64,000 nucleotides of DNA from Taenia hydatigena (Eukaryota; Platyhelminthes; Cestoda; Cyclophyllidea; Taeniidae): positions 1,793,591-1,857,590 of the forward strand of contig JADWOT020000007.1 of assembly GCA_036345935.2 (NCBI GenBank), read 5' to 3'. Both the position numbers and the translations under genes were made by a program. The notes under the pieces were generated by a model that did not search any database, had not been told where the DNA came from, and saw only the letters and a program-made list of their open reading frames with translations. Shown here piece by piece: positions 48,170 to 60,369 of the stretch; the stretch's first letter is position 1, and each line of letters opens with the position of its first letter.

Positions 48170-50430
48170 TTTTCTTTGAACTACAACACTGTTCAAGCTT
48201 CTATCCTGGCAATTTTGCCTGAATCAAACAGAAAAAGCTTTAATCAGTTTATTCACCCTTCAGTTCTCGATGTTTCGCATTATGCACTTTCGAGGATATG
48301 CATTTCTCCACAGTCTATATTATTATTTGTAAGGGCGATAAATGATTGGTGTGAATTACGTTCATTGTTCTACTTTACACACAATGCATTGAAAGCGTAC
48401 CTTGTCTCGAGATACTCATGTGAGAACTAGCTATTAGCCTAGAGGAGTAAGCTCAGCCAAAATGCTTGTATTTATAAATGCGCCTAGTTCTGCAAGGGAT
48501 CTACAATTTGTTAAAGATAATACCCGATTCTTGTTTTTCGAAGATCTATTTGGTCTGAAAAATATTATTTGCTGTTCAACAAACCAACCTGGTCTTGTAC
48601 TTAGCATTAGAGACTATTGTTGCTTAAACGGCTTCCATCTTGATATTTCCACAAGTGCGTGCATCCATGTCATCGATGCCGGCAAGCAGTGTCTGGCCGT
48701 CTTCTTCCATCTTAATTACGGTAGGCCTCATACTTACAAGGGTTTTACATTATTTAGCACCACCTGTCATCTTATTTGCTGGCTTTGTCTTAACGGAAAA
48801 TGGCATTTATCAACAGTATCATGAAGCTTCATGAGCTGCTTTGATCCACTTGCAAATCTTCTGCGGCATTTCGTCTGTACAACTGTCATGGAATTATGTT
48901 CGTCTCTCAAGTATAGGTGCGTCATTTCTTCCGGAAGTTGATTTATGCCATTTGTGACTGCTAAGTAAAAATGAGGCGTCATTGTGGCTGTACCATCATG
49001 TCATAATTTTTATCTTGAATTTGTGCTTACAGACGTCGTCAAAATCGGAATAAATGTACAATTTGATAAACATTGCACGCAAGCTGTAAAATCCAATGTA
49101 GTAGTGCCACATTTGATCGGTTACAATTTTTTAGATTAATTAGTGCGCACTTATTTGGTCAAAATCTACTTAACCTTTTCAGCATGCCTAATACTCCTGC
49201 GGTCTTGTCAGTACAGCGCTAGTTGAGGGTCTGGAGTAACTATTAGGCTAATGACAGTGGCTTTACTGTCGAGGTCACGCAAACCGTCACACTCTACCCA
49301 TGCGAATGTGTGCTGGAGAAAGCAGGCGCGACGACAATTTGAATCAGGTCATTCACTCTTCCCATGCACTCACATGTTCAAACCCGTATCAATTGATACG
49401 TTCATCATCCGCAGCTGGCGAATAGGTGACTGTACTCATGGTGGTACCGCACCTCCGTCTCCCCCCTTTTCCTTCCCTTTGTGTCTGCATCCTGCACCAC
49501 CACACTCGGTCACCATGCCTTGCCATCGAACCGCCATTAGTGCTTACCCAACCAGCGTCGTCCCACGATCCCCGTCTGTGTGTGCACGCGCAGTGTGCAC
49601 ATAGAACACGTAACAACACGTCCATTCATCACATAGCGACGCATTGTTCACACACAGAATACCTGCGTTTTGTTTCAGACAGCCAACGGTCTGTCTATCC
49701 AGGAGGACTACATAAACCTTTATATCGATTAAAGTTGCAGAAATTCCCAGTTCAAGTTAAGACTGAGTCAGAAGTGCTTAAGGCTAATTTAGTGATTATA
49801 ATCATCCAACTTCAAATCCTTTGGAAGTCTATTGAGTCTGTTTGATATCCTGTCATCCCTATGCTTGTCGTCGTCCAAGCGCACCACGTACTCAGTTTTA
49901 CAAAAGGTTTTCTAGATTGTCGCTTTGTCCACTCGATGGACATTCTGGTGCAAAGCTCCGCAGATTCAAAACTTGGGAATATATTACCAAATGTGGTACT
50001 AAAGACAATCCAGCTGTTTCGCTACCGATTGAATCGCAGATAACACTTGCAGTGTCCTCCAAAAGGACGCAGTTGTACCCATGAACAGCTTAAGTGAGAT
50101 TGCATACAGTTGATTCATAGTATCGACAACAAGAGCAAAAGCGGTGCCAGTTGCAAAGCGCTCAACTAGGCCGAGCAAGTTTTGTGAAGCATAAGATGGA
50201 TACCGGTGAAGTCAGACCCATCTACTAACCACTTAGACTCATACCACGCACTTGCTAGAAGCAAACAGTCTAATGAAAGAGATTATTCAAAATAACGTTG
50301 CACAATTATAAAAGTCACGCGTTTGTACATGGACTATAAGCATCAAAAGTCATATCTAAGACAGACGCATTCCTGTTACTCAGTATAAACAAATCGCTAG
50401 GTGCATTACACGGATTTAAGCAACTGTGCA
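48170..50430 (+). repeat. Large direct repeat family 4, copy A
   Basis: Matches 60370-62660 in the same orientation at about 65-70 percent by eye. Shared landmarks in order are 'gtaagggc.gataaat', 'taagctc.g.caaa', 'cttagttctgcaag', 'atttggtctg', 'gcaa.tcttctgcggcattt', a pyrimidine-rich 'cctc.gtct' block, 'aacccaaccagcgtcg' and 'gtc.gttgagtctgtttg'. Frames inside (up to 139 codons) are not kept between copies, so it does not look protein-coding. No terminal repeats are seen. Confidence 0.75.
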
Positions 50431-52176
50431 CCCATAACTTGAAATCAGGATGCTAGCATGTATAAGTGGTGGGAAAAAAACAGAAGGAAGCCACCGTGTG
50501 TAGCACCTTTGATTTTCTAATAATGGAAACACTGAAGACGCATACAGCATTGGACATCATCCAGGCCTGGAGAGAGAGGTGCAGACATCAGAATCGGTGA
50601 AAATTGGAGATTTAGAGAGTCTCGAGTTGCTTCCCATTCGGACGATGACGGAAGACATTATCGATCTATTCAATGTCCCCTTCCTCCTTCAGCGCATAAT
50701 CTCCAGGATCCACACGGACAAATTACGGTTATAAGCCGCTTCAAGTGACGGACCTCGTGTCTGCACCAGATTTACACACCTCAGACATTTGAAACTGCAA
50801 AACGAAAACAACGACCTGCCGTAAAATTGTGCAGGGGACGAATACATTCGTGCTAATACTAATGCCAATGCTTACGGCAAATTAAGCTCAAAATTCTTCC
50901 TTTATTTGGATGGCAATGAAGGAAGGAGAAATCACCTTTATAACCAATCTGTCATGCATATCAGGAGCAGTCCCTGAGTAACACTCAAAGAGCTCATTCA
51001 GCTCAATACGACCAAAACGTCCCTCCACTCTCCCCATTAACTCCACCGCACAACTGCTCAATGTCTTCGGGTGTGCTTGCTATTACAGCGTCCTCTCCTC
51101 CATTATGCGCAACTAAAAGGAAATCACAACCAGAATATTTTTAGAACCAATTTGATGCGATAGGTATGAAACTGTCCCTTCCGTACACGCACTGCGGTCT
51201 GGTCGTCGTCAGCTGGGTCCCAATCAAGATCAAATATCACCAGACTATTTGCACTAATGAAATGTAGACCACAACCACCCGTTTTGCAGCTCTATATGAA
51301 GACGAACTCTGCCGACTGTGCGACGGATGCATAGGTTGTGGACAATAACAGACGTGGCACAGGAAAAACGATGCTAAAAAACTCGAAGCTAGGTCGATAA
51401 AAATTGTTAAATTTCAGTTGCTAAAAAGATAAAAAGCTTGAACCTACTGATGGATTAATTACAAGCTCGAAGAAGGGAGGAATGGAGCTACGCCAAAATT
51501 CCCTGATAAACCAAATAACCGAACCGAAATGTCTGCCTCTCCTTTGCACATTATCGGAAAGACAGAATTTTAACTGAGCGAAGAAGAGCCCCAAGGATCA
51601 AATGAAACAGTGCAAAGGGGCGGCTTAGCAGAATCGTTGCAAAACCCACCTTTTGAGGAAATGGCCAACCTACTTGACTTTGCACGCTATAGTTGAGTCT
51701 GAAACGCGAAAACTCCAACGCTTCACCAAGAGCCTATTAATGGCTTGACGTTTACTCTTCGCAAGCTATCAAGAGACAAGAGACCCCACCTCGCCAAGCA
51801 GCTGCCTTTAAACTTTCTTCAAAAATGCTGACTTTTACGAGGAAATCACAGAAATGAATGAAATCAGTAAATCTGATGCCATACGCGAGGACCGATTAAC
51901 AGGAGCTCCCTCACTCTTTCATTGGAAGTCGAAAATTAGCATCGGTCATGAAGAAAGGGAAACGGACGATTCCTGATGCTCAATCGTCCTCTCCGCAGGA
52001 GCTTTTAAACTAAAGTACCACCTAATCGAAATATTGCAAATTTCTAAGCATGGACAAATAACAAACGCATGAAAGTGAAGAGAACAGCGCAATGGGTTCG
52101 TTAACCACTCTAACGATGATAAGAGAGTTCACCACACTAAAATGACGAAGTCATCTCATACGTTCCATTAAAAATA
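50431..52176. other. Intergenic, no gene recognised
   Basis: Remarkably devoid of open frames of 60 codons or more on either strand. No repeat copy or RNA gene recognised. Confidence 0.5.
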
Positions 52177-52243
52177 GAACCGGTGGCAGAGTGGAAAGAA
52201 GCAATAACGCAGAGGTCAGTCGTGAAAACTCCACGCGTCAAGC
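52177..52243 (+). pseudogene. Eroded initiator tRNA-Met-like fragment
   Basis: 'gtggcagagtggaa' matches the D-arm side of the intact gene (gtggcgtagtggaa). About ten bases later 'caataacgcagaggt' matches its anticodon 3' side (ccataacccagaggt), and 'ccacgc' matches the end of its T arm. A deletion removes the 5' side of the anticodon stem, and the acceptor no longer pairs. Decay is further advanced than in the copy at 15808-15879. It lies about 130 bp upstream of large repeat family 3, copy B. Confidence 0.4.
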
Positions 52244-52374
52244 GCTCGATGATGTGTCTCGTGGCCCTTGTGATTAACACATTTCGATTTAATCATCCCT
52301 GGTTGAGTTTGGCAGCCCTGTAAGTAGGTATTGACTGAGTTCTAGATCCCCTGACGAATAACGACTCAACCCTT

Positions 52375-54745
52375 GAGACAAATGTAGATTGACGATGTTT
52401 ATTCCCATTATGAGTCCCGTGTCCCCGTGGCTGAGACCAAATTGATGGATAAGGCCATAATGATGAGTCACGCGGCCATTTTGTCTGCGTCCAGTGGTTT
52501 TGAGCAACCAAACAGCCAACACTGTTTTGCGCGACCCCTTGCTTGACACCTAAATCGTGTGTTACAGACGCTATGCTTAGTCCAAAGGATTGCTACTACC
52601 TGCACTTCGTAGGAAAACGGCTTCGGGAGCATAAAAAAGAACGCCGGCACAGTTCCGCACTGACATGATGCCTAATGTGATCCACCTAGCCTTCCAACAT
52701 TGCTACACATCATCTTCAGCAAAACTTGCATTCTTAGAGGCAACTTAATTGACGCCTGCTCCCCTCTCTTAACTTTAGTCTGTGCAAAGACTAGCAAATT
52801 GAGTAATCCATCAACATCGAATTGATGTTTTTACCTCCCCCCAATTAGCTTCATATCCGGATGACTAAGGTGCCTTCCTCTAACGTCTCTTCCATTCAAA
52901 GTGATGCATTTTTCACCATTTAAATGCCTTCTGTGAACAATGAAAACAAGTTCATCTCGACCAGTTTCACATATCTATCGTATGCTATCGCAATTGGCCT
53001 CTACACATTCCGCAAATAAAAAATGGGCAGAGAAATGGATCGATAGATGAAACAATAGACAGTTGAGTGCGTTGATAGGATGTTTGACAGAGTGATTGAG
53101 ATATACAGAGTGACAGCCAGGTCATTAGACAGCCGACACTGGCCTTACCTCCTCATTTAACCTCTGCCTCCAAACCTCCACTAGATGATCGACCAATTTA
53201 ATATGCAAAGAACAGGGGTGTATATGGGCAATCGAAGGATCTTAATAACGCCCAACATAGTCAATTGCTAGAGCATACGGTTAAGGGACCGTACGCACTA
53301 AACCGTGGACATGCCTATGACGGCGGTATCCCCTTCCACCCTCCCCGATAACTAATGCACCCACAGCTCCGCTGCATTGGACACGCGCACGGCAGCAGTC
53401 AAAGACAATAGATGGTACTTCAATAGACCAAACGTGCGTGTGCGCGTGCTCTAAAAAACAGCAGAACATGTATTGTGCATAAGGCAACTGAACATTGTAA
53501 AGCATTCCATTTCTTCCAGCAACTTCCAACCTAAGCAATGCTCTCCAAAACCATTAATCACGAGGGCGTCGGAGGGGTGTTAATTTTAGCATCTCCCACA
53601 GTCAGATGTTTTGACTAAGATGGAGCGATTTCAACAAGCTCGCTCACATCAAGCAGGACGGTACAAACGCTCCAAAGCCACATATCATATCGATACAGTA
53701 AAACAAATGGAGATAAGTAGGGGAATAGATCCATAGACAGTGAAACATACATACTGCCTCACCTTCGCCTGTCCATCCAACAAAAACCTTACCACCCAAA
53801 TAACCAAATCAACAGGTAAGTTAAAGAACGTAAATAAAGAATCAGATGAAATTTAACACTTGCCAGTGCACATCTGCCTGTCTTGAGGGACGTCTACTGA
53901 CCACTACCCGTCAAGAATATTAATGCGGCTAACCTACACTTTTGTCTGTCCCCACTACCTGTCAGCCAACTATTGGCCCAAAAGCAAAGCAGCTAAAGCC
54001 AATGCTAATTACCACACGCCTAAGTGGGAAGAGTGAGGGGAAGGACTACGTCGGGACTACTGCATTGCTACAGGGGAAGTGAACAAGCCAAGACAATTAG
54101 TGAGTCGTCTTCAAAGTCATCATCGTGACATTACGTTTCCCATAAGCACTTCGTTCGTCAGCAATTCGGAGGCAGACATCACCAGATGCTTCTTCTGACA
54201 ATGATAAATGTGCATAGTTTGGTGGCTTTGGCAGGGAACAATAAACAGTCGAATTCGCTCAATGCCGCGTCCTCTGCGCTGCCTTTTCCCCCATATAAAA
54301 TAAACTAATATCGGCAGAAGGGAACAACAAAATTGCCTAATAATCAGGAAAATCGGAGTGCACCTGAAATGCGCACAAACCTACGTGATAGTCCCATCAA
54401 ATCCACATAACAATTAGAAGTAAAGAAGCAGCAAGCTTTCTAACCACCAGGAGTTTAAGCATAATATACTCACTTAATGCAAGAGTACTCAGCATAAATG
54501 CTACCGTCCCAACGTGGATGGATTTGCACTTATTCAAAAGCAATGCCTGCAGTCCGTTGCAGAAGCTCACACGTAGCATGACGCAAATCAATCTCTCTTA
54601 CCTAGCAACATCCAGCACACTCAATCCAGTAACAACAAATTTAACACACTTCATAATGACCATAAACAACTTCTCTCACTCAAAATTCTCAAAAAAAATC
54701 ATGCACAATCATTGAATCCCGCTAAGCACAACTTGCCCCATTTAG
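52375..54745 (+). repeat. Large direct repeat family 3, copy B
   Basis: Partner of 39590-42215. It is slightly shorter through small deletions, including much of the 5' low-complexity tract. The short 3' frames are kept: minus 54397-54591 (64 codons, partner 65 codons, one codon of length difference and about three quarters identical residues) and plus 54518-54715. Confidence 0.85.
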
Positions 54746-57700
54746 GCCTCCATGACAATACAAGTGATCGACAAACGTACACTACTTACCCACCTAACCG
54801 GCAAAAAACAAAACAAAATGCGCAAAAGTCAGAACTGCCAATAATTCATGTATACCAGTGCTGGGTGAAGGCACCTAAACAATTGATGGCAGCAAACAAG
54901 TGAAACATGTGGAAGATAAAATAGTAAGAGGAGGCACAGTTAGTCCTAAGTCAGTGTTGGATCTTCATTCAACAGACAGTTAACAGACAGTGACTGCGGC
55001 TTAATGCAAAAGACCACGCTTCGCAGTCAGGCGTTACACCTCATCAAAGTAGATAGACAGCAAGTAAATGGTATTTACAAGTGGGACGTTTCAGATGTGT
55101 ATAAAAATGCGCATTTTTACGCACCTATGAATTGGCAAGTTCCTTCCTCCATCTACCCACAATCTTCACATCACAACGCGGGCGTCGCGGCACGGCACCG
55201 CTTGCACCCTACTTTGCAGACTTCCGACAGCTTCGGCAAAAAATCCATCAGCGAACGCTGATTGCCAAAGCGACTTTCAGCGTTGGTACAGCCTTAATGA
55301 AACACCTGTCCTTTGCACTTTGAGGAAATATTACTGGTATGCCGCTTCATTTGTTCAGTCGTATCTATTTCTCACAGCAGAATTCAATATTTGCATCCAT
55401 CCATCACTTGCGCCAACAAATATTCCATCCGAAAAACATCCTCGTATCAGCAGGAACAGGCTGAGTATTCAAGAAGAAATGTCAATCAACCCGACGAATA
55501 GACATTTAGTGTGACGATCGCGTAGAATGCACGTTGAAGTCTCGTTTGTAGCAGAATGTTTACGACCTTTGCTTAGGCTTATTCAGATCGCGCCTGCTGA
55601 AGCTGAAGGCGACGACATTCTGCTCATAAATGGAGGAAAAGTACTCAAGTACCCTTTCAAAGGGCACCTCAACCGAATTCGCGTCCAATGAGCACGACCG
55701 ATTCAACTAATATGGTTATTACATCAATTTGGATAATGTGGCTGCCACATTGCATTTGTGAAGACTTCAAGAGAAGGATTAACAACGGATTCGTCAGAAC
55801 ACAACATTGATCATGCCATTTCCTGGGCAGAAACCCATTCTCACCACCACAAATTGGAGAGCAGTAGAAAGGTCAAACCTCAAATTTGACAATTTTTCTG
55901 TAATCCCTCGGAGCTTATTAGACGCACCACCACAGACAGGTACGTCGTTGTCATCCTTAAGATCCGGACCATCTTTGACACCAATTGAGGCCTGAAATTC
56001 AGGAGTTCTTTTCAACCCGAGGCCAACAGATCCTAATTTGCCAAAATAGCGTCGCAACTAAAACACGCAACTCACCCACCATACCGACAGACAATATACT
56101 AAACACGGCCAGTGACCTTGAAACTGCCGAAAGAAGAAACTTCTGATTAAATACCTTTCCAATCCTAAACCTACGCAAATGCACAGAAAAGTCTTAACCA
56201 AAAAGGGTTGATGCAAATATATAAAAACAGCAAGCAGTTCACTGTTTAAAGAGGATTTGTAGAAAGATTTGCATATATCTATAAAATATTTGCGGATAAT
56301 TAAATAAGTAATCAAATACTGCCCAACCTTTAGGGTATCCATTTTAGGAAGAGCTGTGCTTAAACATCGTATAATCAATTTGAGAATTGAAAAGCTACCC
56401 TTAAGCAGGCTGGCGAGTTTGTTAGAAATTGAAAATAGAATAGTGGTTTCTGTCGTCTTCGGTGAAATCGACAATCGTTACACAGGATATTCTAAGTTCC
56501 TTTTCACCTCTCACACCAGGGGTGCATTCAACACGGCATAGATTTACACGAAGGATACAGATGTGGCGCGTTTCCCGATTATCGCCTTGCCTTCTGTCTT
56601 GTAGTCATTTGAACAAATAGGTCAGAGCTAAGGGAAATCAGTGTGAACACGGGGTGGACGAGACACTTCCTCCTTTCTGCCCTCACAAATTCTGACGCAA
56701 TCCCCATCACAATGTTCTCAATGGCTACCTCTTGGTCTCTCAGTGATCTCTCTCAACAACCAAATTATTGCATTGTTTCCTCGTCCCATTAGCTCCCAGC
56801 CTAGGTACTGCCCTTGTTGGGTGCCCTTCTATGTGCTACCGGGTAGTTTTCTTTTATTCATAAGTGTGCAAACTTTACTTTCGCGTCTGATCGGCGATCT
56901 GCCCTTGCAGAGTTGCAGAATAATGGTTAAAATCGGAGTAGTGTGGTGCGGAAAAAGCACGTATTAGGCGACAGAACGCTCATCACTCTGAACAACTCTT
57001 TGCCATAAAGGCGATGAACCCTGCAGTACAGCTGTGGTGAGTAAATTGGCCTGAATTTGTGTATCAATTCCCCATCTCGGCAAACATCGATTTGAAGTCG
57101 CTTGTCGTGATTCTTCCTCTGGCTCATGTAGGATAGTCCCAAGTGCTTGTGCGCGGTGCTAAAAGCTTACTTGCGTCTTCTTCTGATTGCACTAAGAGCT
57201 CTGATACATTGATGGTATCGAAATGCGCTCTCACTTAACGATCCGCGAACCGATAAAACCTTAATTGATGCTCGAATTGCAGTGCGTGTCTTTGAGTTCT
57301 GGAAGGACAAGGGGTCTAGTGAGATTTTGGTGGTGCGAATTAGCTGTGAGCAAAGGTCATTAGAGTTGTTGATTGGGACAATTGAGACCGCGCATCCTAA
57401 CTACCTAAAAAAATTGCCTACTGCACAATTTAGCATGAGTATCACGTCCAAGGCCACTTTTGCACATTTAACAAATTGTACTGTCTGAGCTTCGACCCCT
57501 CGCACAGGCTTCCAACGACGCCTCCTCTTCTACAGCCACCCGCCCTCCCTCCTCACCCCTGGTGAAAGTAACTGAGTAGGAGTGAAAGGGTTGTTGTCCA
57601 GTAAAAGGCGCAAACCACTCCACTGCCCCTCACACCAAAGGCGCATTAAAAGCAATAAAACTATTGCAGTGCATGGGTGAATTGCTAGTAAATGAGAATA

Positions 57701-59929
57701 ATATTGACGAAAATAACAATTTGAAAAGGGGCAATGAACCTCGAGACTGCCCCCTGACCCAGCCTCTAAACACTCCGCACTCGTGAGCAGCCTTCGCAAT
57801 CCACACAGCGGACATCCAGTATGCCGTGGGATTGAGCGAGTGGATAGATGCGGTTTCGTGTGCAATGCTCTTCTGTTTGCTGAGGAGCGACGCTGTTTTG
57901 AGCTGCGAGAGAAGGCGGTGACGTGATGTGACACAGGGTGCTTTGCAAGGAGAGTAGTCTCTTCTTCATCCCCTCCCCTCGTACGCGCGCATACGCGCAT
58001 TACATAACGACCAGCCATGGGACGCGTTCAGAACATAGACGCATTCCAGGCCAATCCTCGAGGTAATGCAATACGAGGCCGACCCGTGGACGGAGTTGAG
58101 CAAGCTCACAGCACCCGTCCCAGTTGGAAAAATACAGGTAATTTCATTGGTCCCAAATTAGGGACCGTTGCAGAAATTACACTGCAAAGAACAGATACTA
58201 CACATGATCTTAGCTCAGAGAGCCGGGAAGCGATGCCCTACCACGCCCACTCAAACCACCGCCTCGCGTAGCTTTCACTTGCTCCACGACCGCTACACCA
58301 TCGCTACTCAACACCCTCTAACATAACCCGTCTTTTGCATATATCCCCTGCGTTTCGTCTAATTCTCCACGCTCATTATTACCCATTTTATTTCCTTTCC
58401 TTCTTTTTGTCTCATTCATTCTCAGCTGAATTGCTCATCCCTAATCACACACATCTATGCGCACCCTACTCACTTTCTGTTTCAGTAGGCTGTCATTAAG
58501 CCATCCCACCTTTCTGGCTGACCTCTCAAGTGCAGCCATCTTGCTACACTTATACTTGCAATTAGCTGCGCGTCCTGCGCCTCTGTACTCTGATGTTGTG
58601 GTGCTGTGCTATTCTGTGCCGCAGTCTCCACTTCACCATCGTGAAACAATCAAATACGCACATTGACGCTGTCGTTTACTTCCATGCGGAACACACTTAT
58701 TCATACTTAAGTTGCGAAGGTTGAGCTTTTATCACTTGGGAAGAGTTTATGCATTGCAATCAAATCATTAGCCATTTCATCCTGTTTTGCTAAATGTTAG
58801 TGATTTAGACTTCTGTCAAAGGCTGGTAGAGGTAATGTGAAGCTTGCCACTGATCAACTGTTTTAGTTCTTACAATGCTATCATTCTTCTGCAGTTGTGT
58901 CTACACTCTGAGCGACGTGATGCGTGATTGACAAATTCACACGAAAACCGCGCTTAACCAAACCACTGACCCCACCATTGTTGATTAACAAATGCGGTCC
59001 TTTGTAGGAGGTTTTGCAAGTGTCATTTGATTATTTGAAGTATTAAAGCAAACAGCATGTTGCCCAGGCGTGCCTACGTAGAGAGTGCATTGGTGGTTTG
59101 ACAAGAAAAGTCGGGCGAATTGATGCATTTGGACCACGTTAAGTTTCGCATGACTTGGCGGTAAGGTTGATATTCAAATGGCCTACGTATACACACAGGC
59201 TGCACCGAATTCACGCCGCTCTATGGTGCTCGGGAGACTTTATCACTTCCACTCTACAGCACATCAAGCTGCACTCAACGATTAAAGATGTTAGAATCGG
59301 CTCGGAGCAAAGTGCGTAATGTACCTCCTTAGATGCTTCATCACGCTCATTGCAATTAAAAAATCTTCCCCACTTTTCCAACAGTTTATTCAGTGGTCCT
59401 GCAATGTCTGCGAAATCTATTGACGGAATTACTGTAACGACCTACTAAGCTTGAAAAATATGCTAGGTGCACACTTACTCCTTACCAGTAAGCATAAGCA
59501 AGGTTTATACAGACGAGACAGTGAAACCTGCCACTTGTAACCCGATCAACGCAAAGTGCAGATGAAAGGCATGCTCCGGAATATCTCTGTTTAAGACGGA
59601 TACATCACATAGGCTAAAAAGGAGAGGGAAACCGTCGCCGCTCTACAAAACCAGCAAAACTTGGGACAAGGAAATTCAACAACGTAAGATATCTGCCGCC
59701 TTCTTGATGATAGTGCATCTCAGATATCATCCAATAGCAAGGGTGTCCATAATGGAAACGGATGGTCCGTTTGAATGAAATGCGAGAGATAGGCTGTCTA
59801 CTTGCACGTTGGCCACCGCGCTTGGTAGGCATTACACTTCTAGTTTTACTGGCATGCGCACCTATCACGATGGCGAAGAAGGAAGGGCAGCGTTGGAGAA
59901 TGCATGATGACGGATAGGAATGGAGAAAT
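54746..59929. other. Intergenic; unassigned minus frame of 162 codons
   Basis: The minus-strand frame 57530-58018 (162 codons, ATG start) is Arg/Ser/Leu-rich, has two CxxC-like spots and one hydrophobic stretch, and matches nothing I know. A 138-codon minus frame (56058-56474) is hydrophobic and also unassigned. A CG/CA alternating tract lies at about 57982-58000. I see no RNA gene or repeat copy. Confidence 0.35.
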
Positions 59930-60165
59930 GTGGGGATAGATCCTGGTGGGTGGGTGGTAGGCGGATAGGTGGTGGTGCGACGCGGTGATCCGGACTAGTG
60001 ATGTAGCAAGGAAGGTGAAGGGTGGAGGAGGGAAATGATTGGTGGGGTGTGGTGGGGATTGCGCGCACGGGCAACAGGAGAGAGAGGAGAGATGGGAGTG
60101 ATGGCAGGGAGAGTGATAGGGGAGATGAGTGATGGGAGAGGGAGGAGAGTAGGATGTGTGAAGCA
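59930..60165 (+). repeat. G/A-rich strand-asymmetric tract with G-quadruplex-like runs
   Basis: Nearly homopurine, G-rich plus strand with GGT and GAGAG words, including 'ggtggggtgtggtgggg' at 60041-60057 and 'gggtgggtgg' near 59948. The two overlapping minus-strand frames of 110 codons (His/Ser/Pro-rich) are products of this composition. The four closely spaced G-runs could form a quadruplex. Confidence 0.8.
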
Positions 60166-60369
60166 AAGTCATCGTCAACGACTAAACACGTTGAAGACAC
60201 CGGCTCCTGTCTGATCGTCGAGGTTGAGCCGCGTTGGATAGGGCAAGTGCTTTCTCGGTGTCGCTGAATCTCTCCCTTCCATCGTCTTAAGAGCCCTCTT
60301 ATCTCAGCTTTTGTACCGTGCTTTACAATGCACTACGCTCTTCAATATGCATCTTCAGCCCTGCTGTTT

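Noticed and set aside
59846..60200. Two overlapping minus frames of 110 codons, His/Ser/Pro-rich
   Set aside because: They follow from the G/A-rich strand composition. Two frames open at once and no domain.
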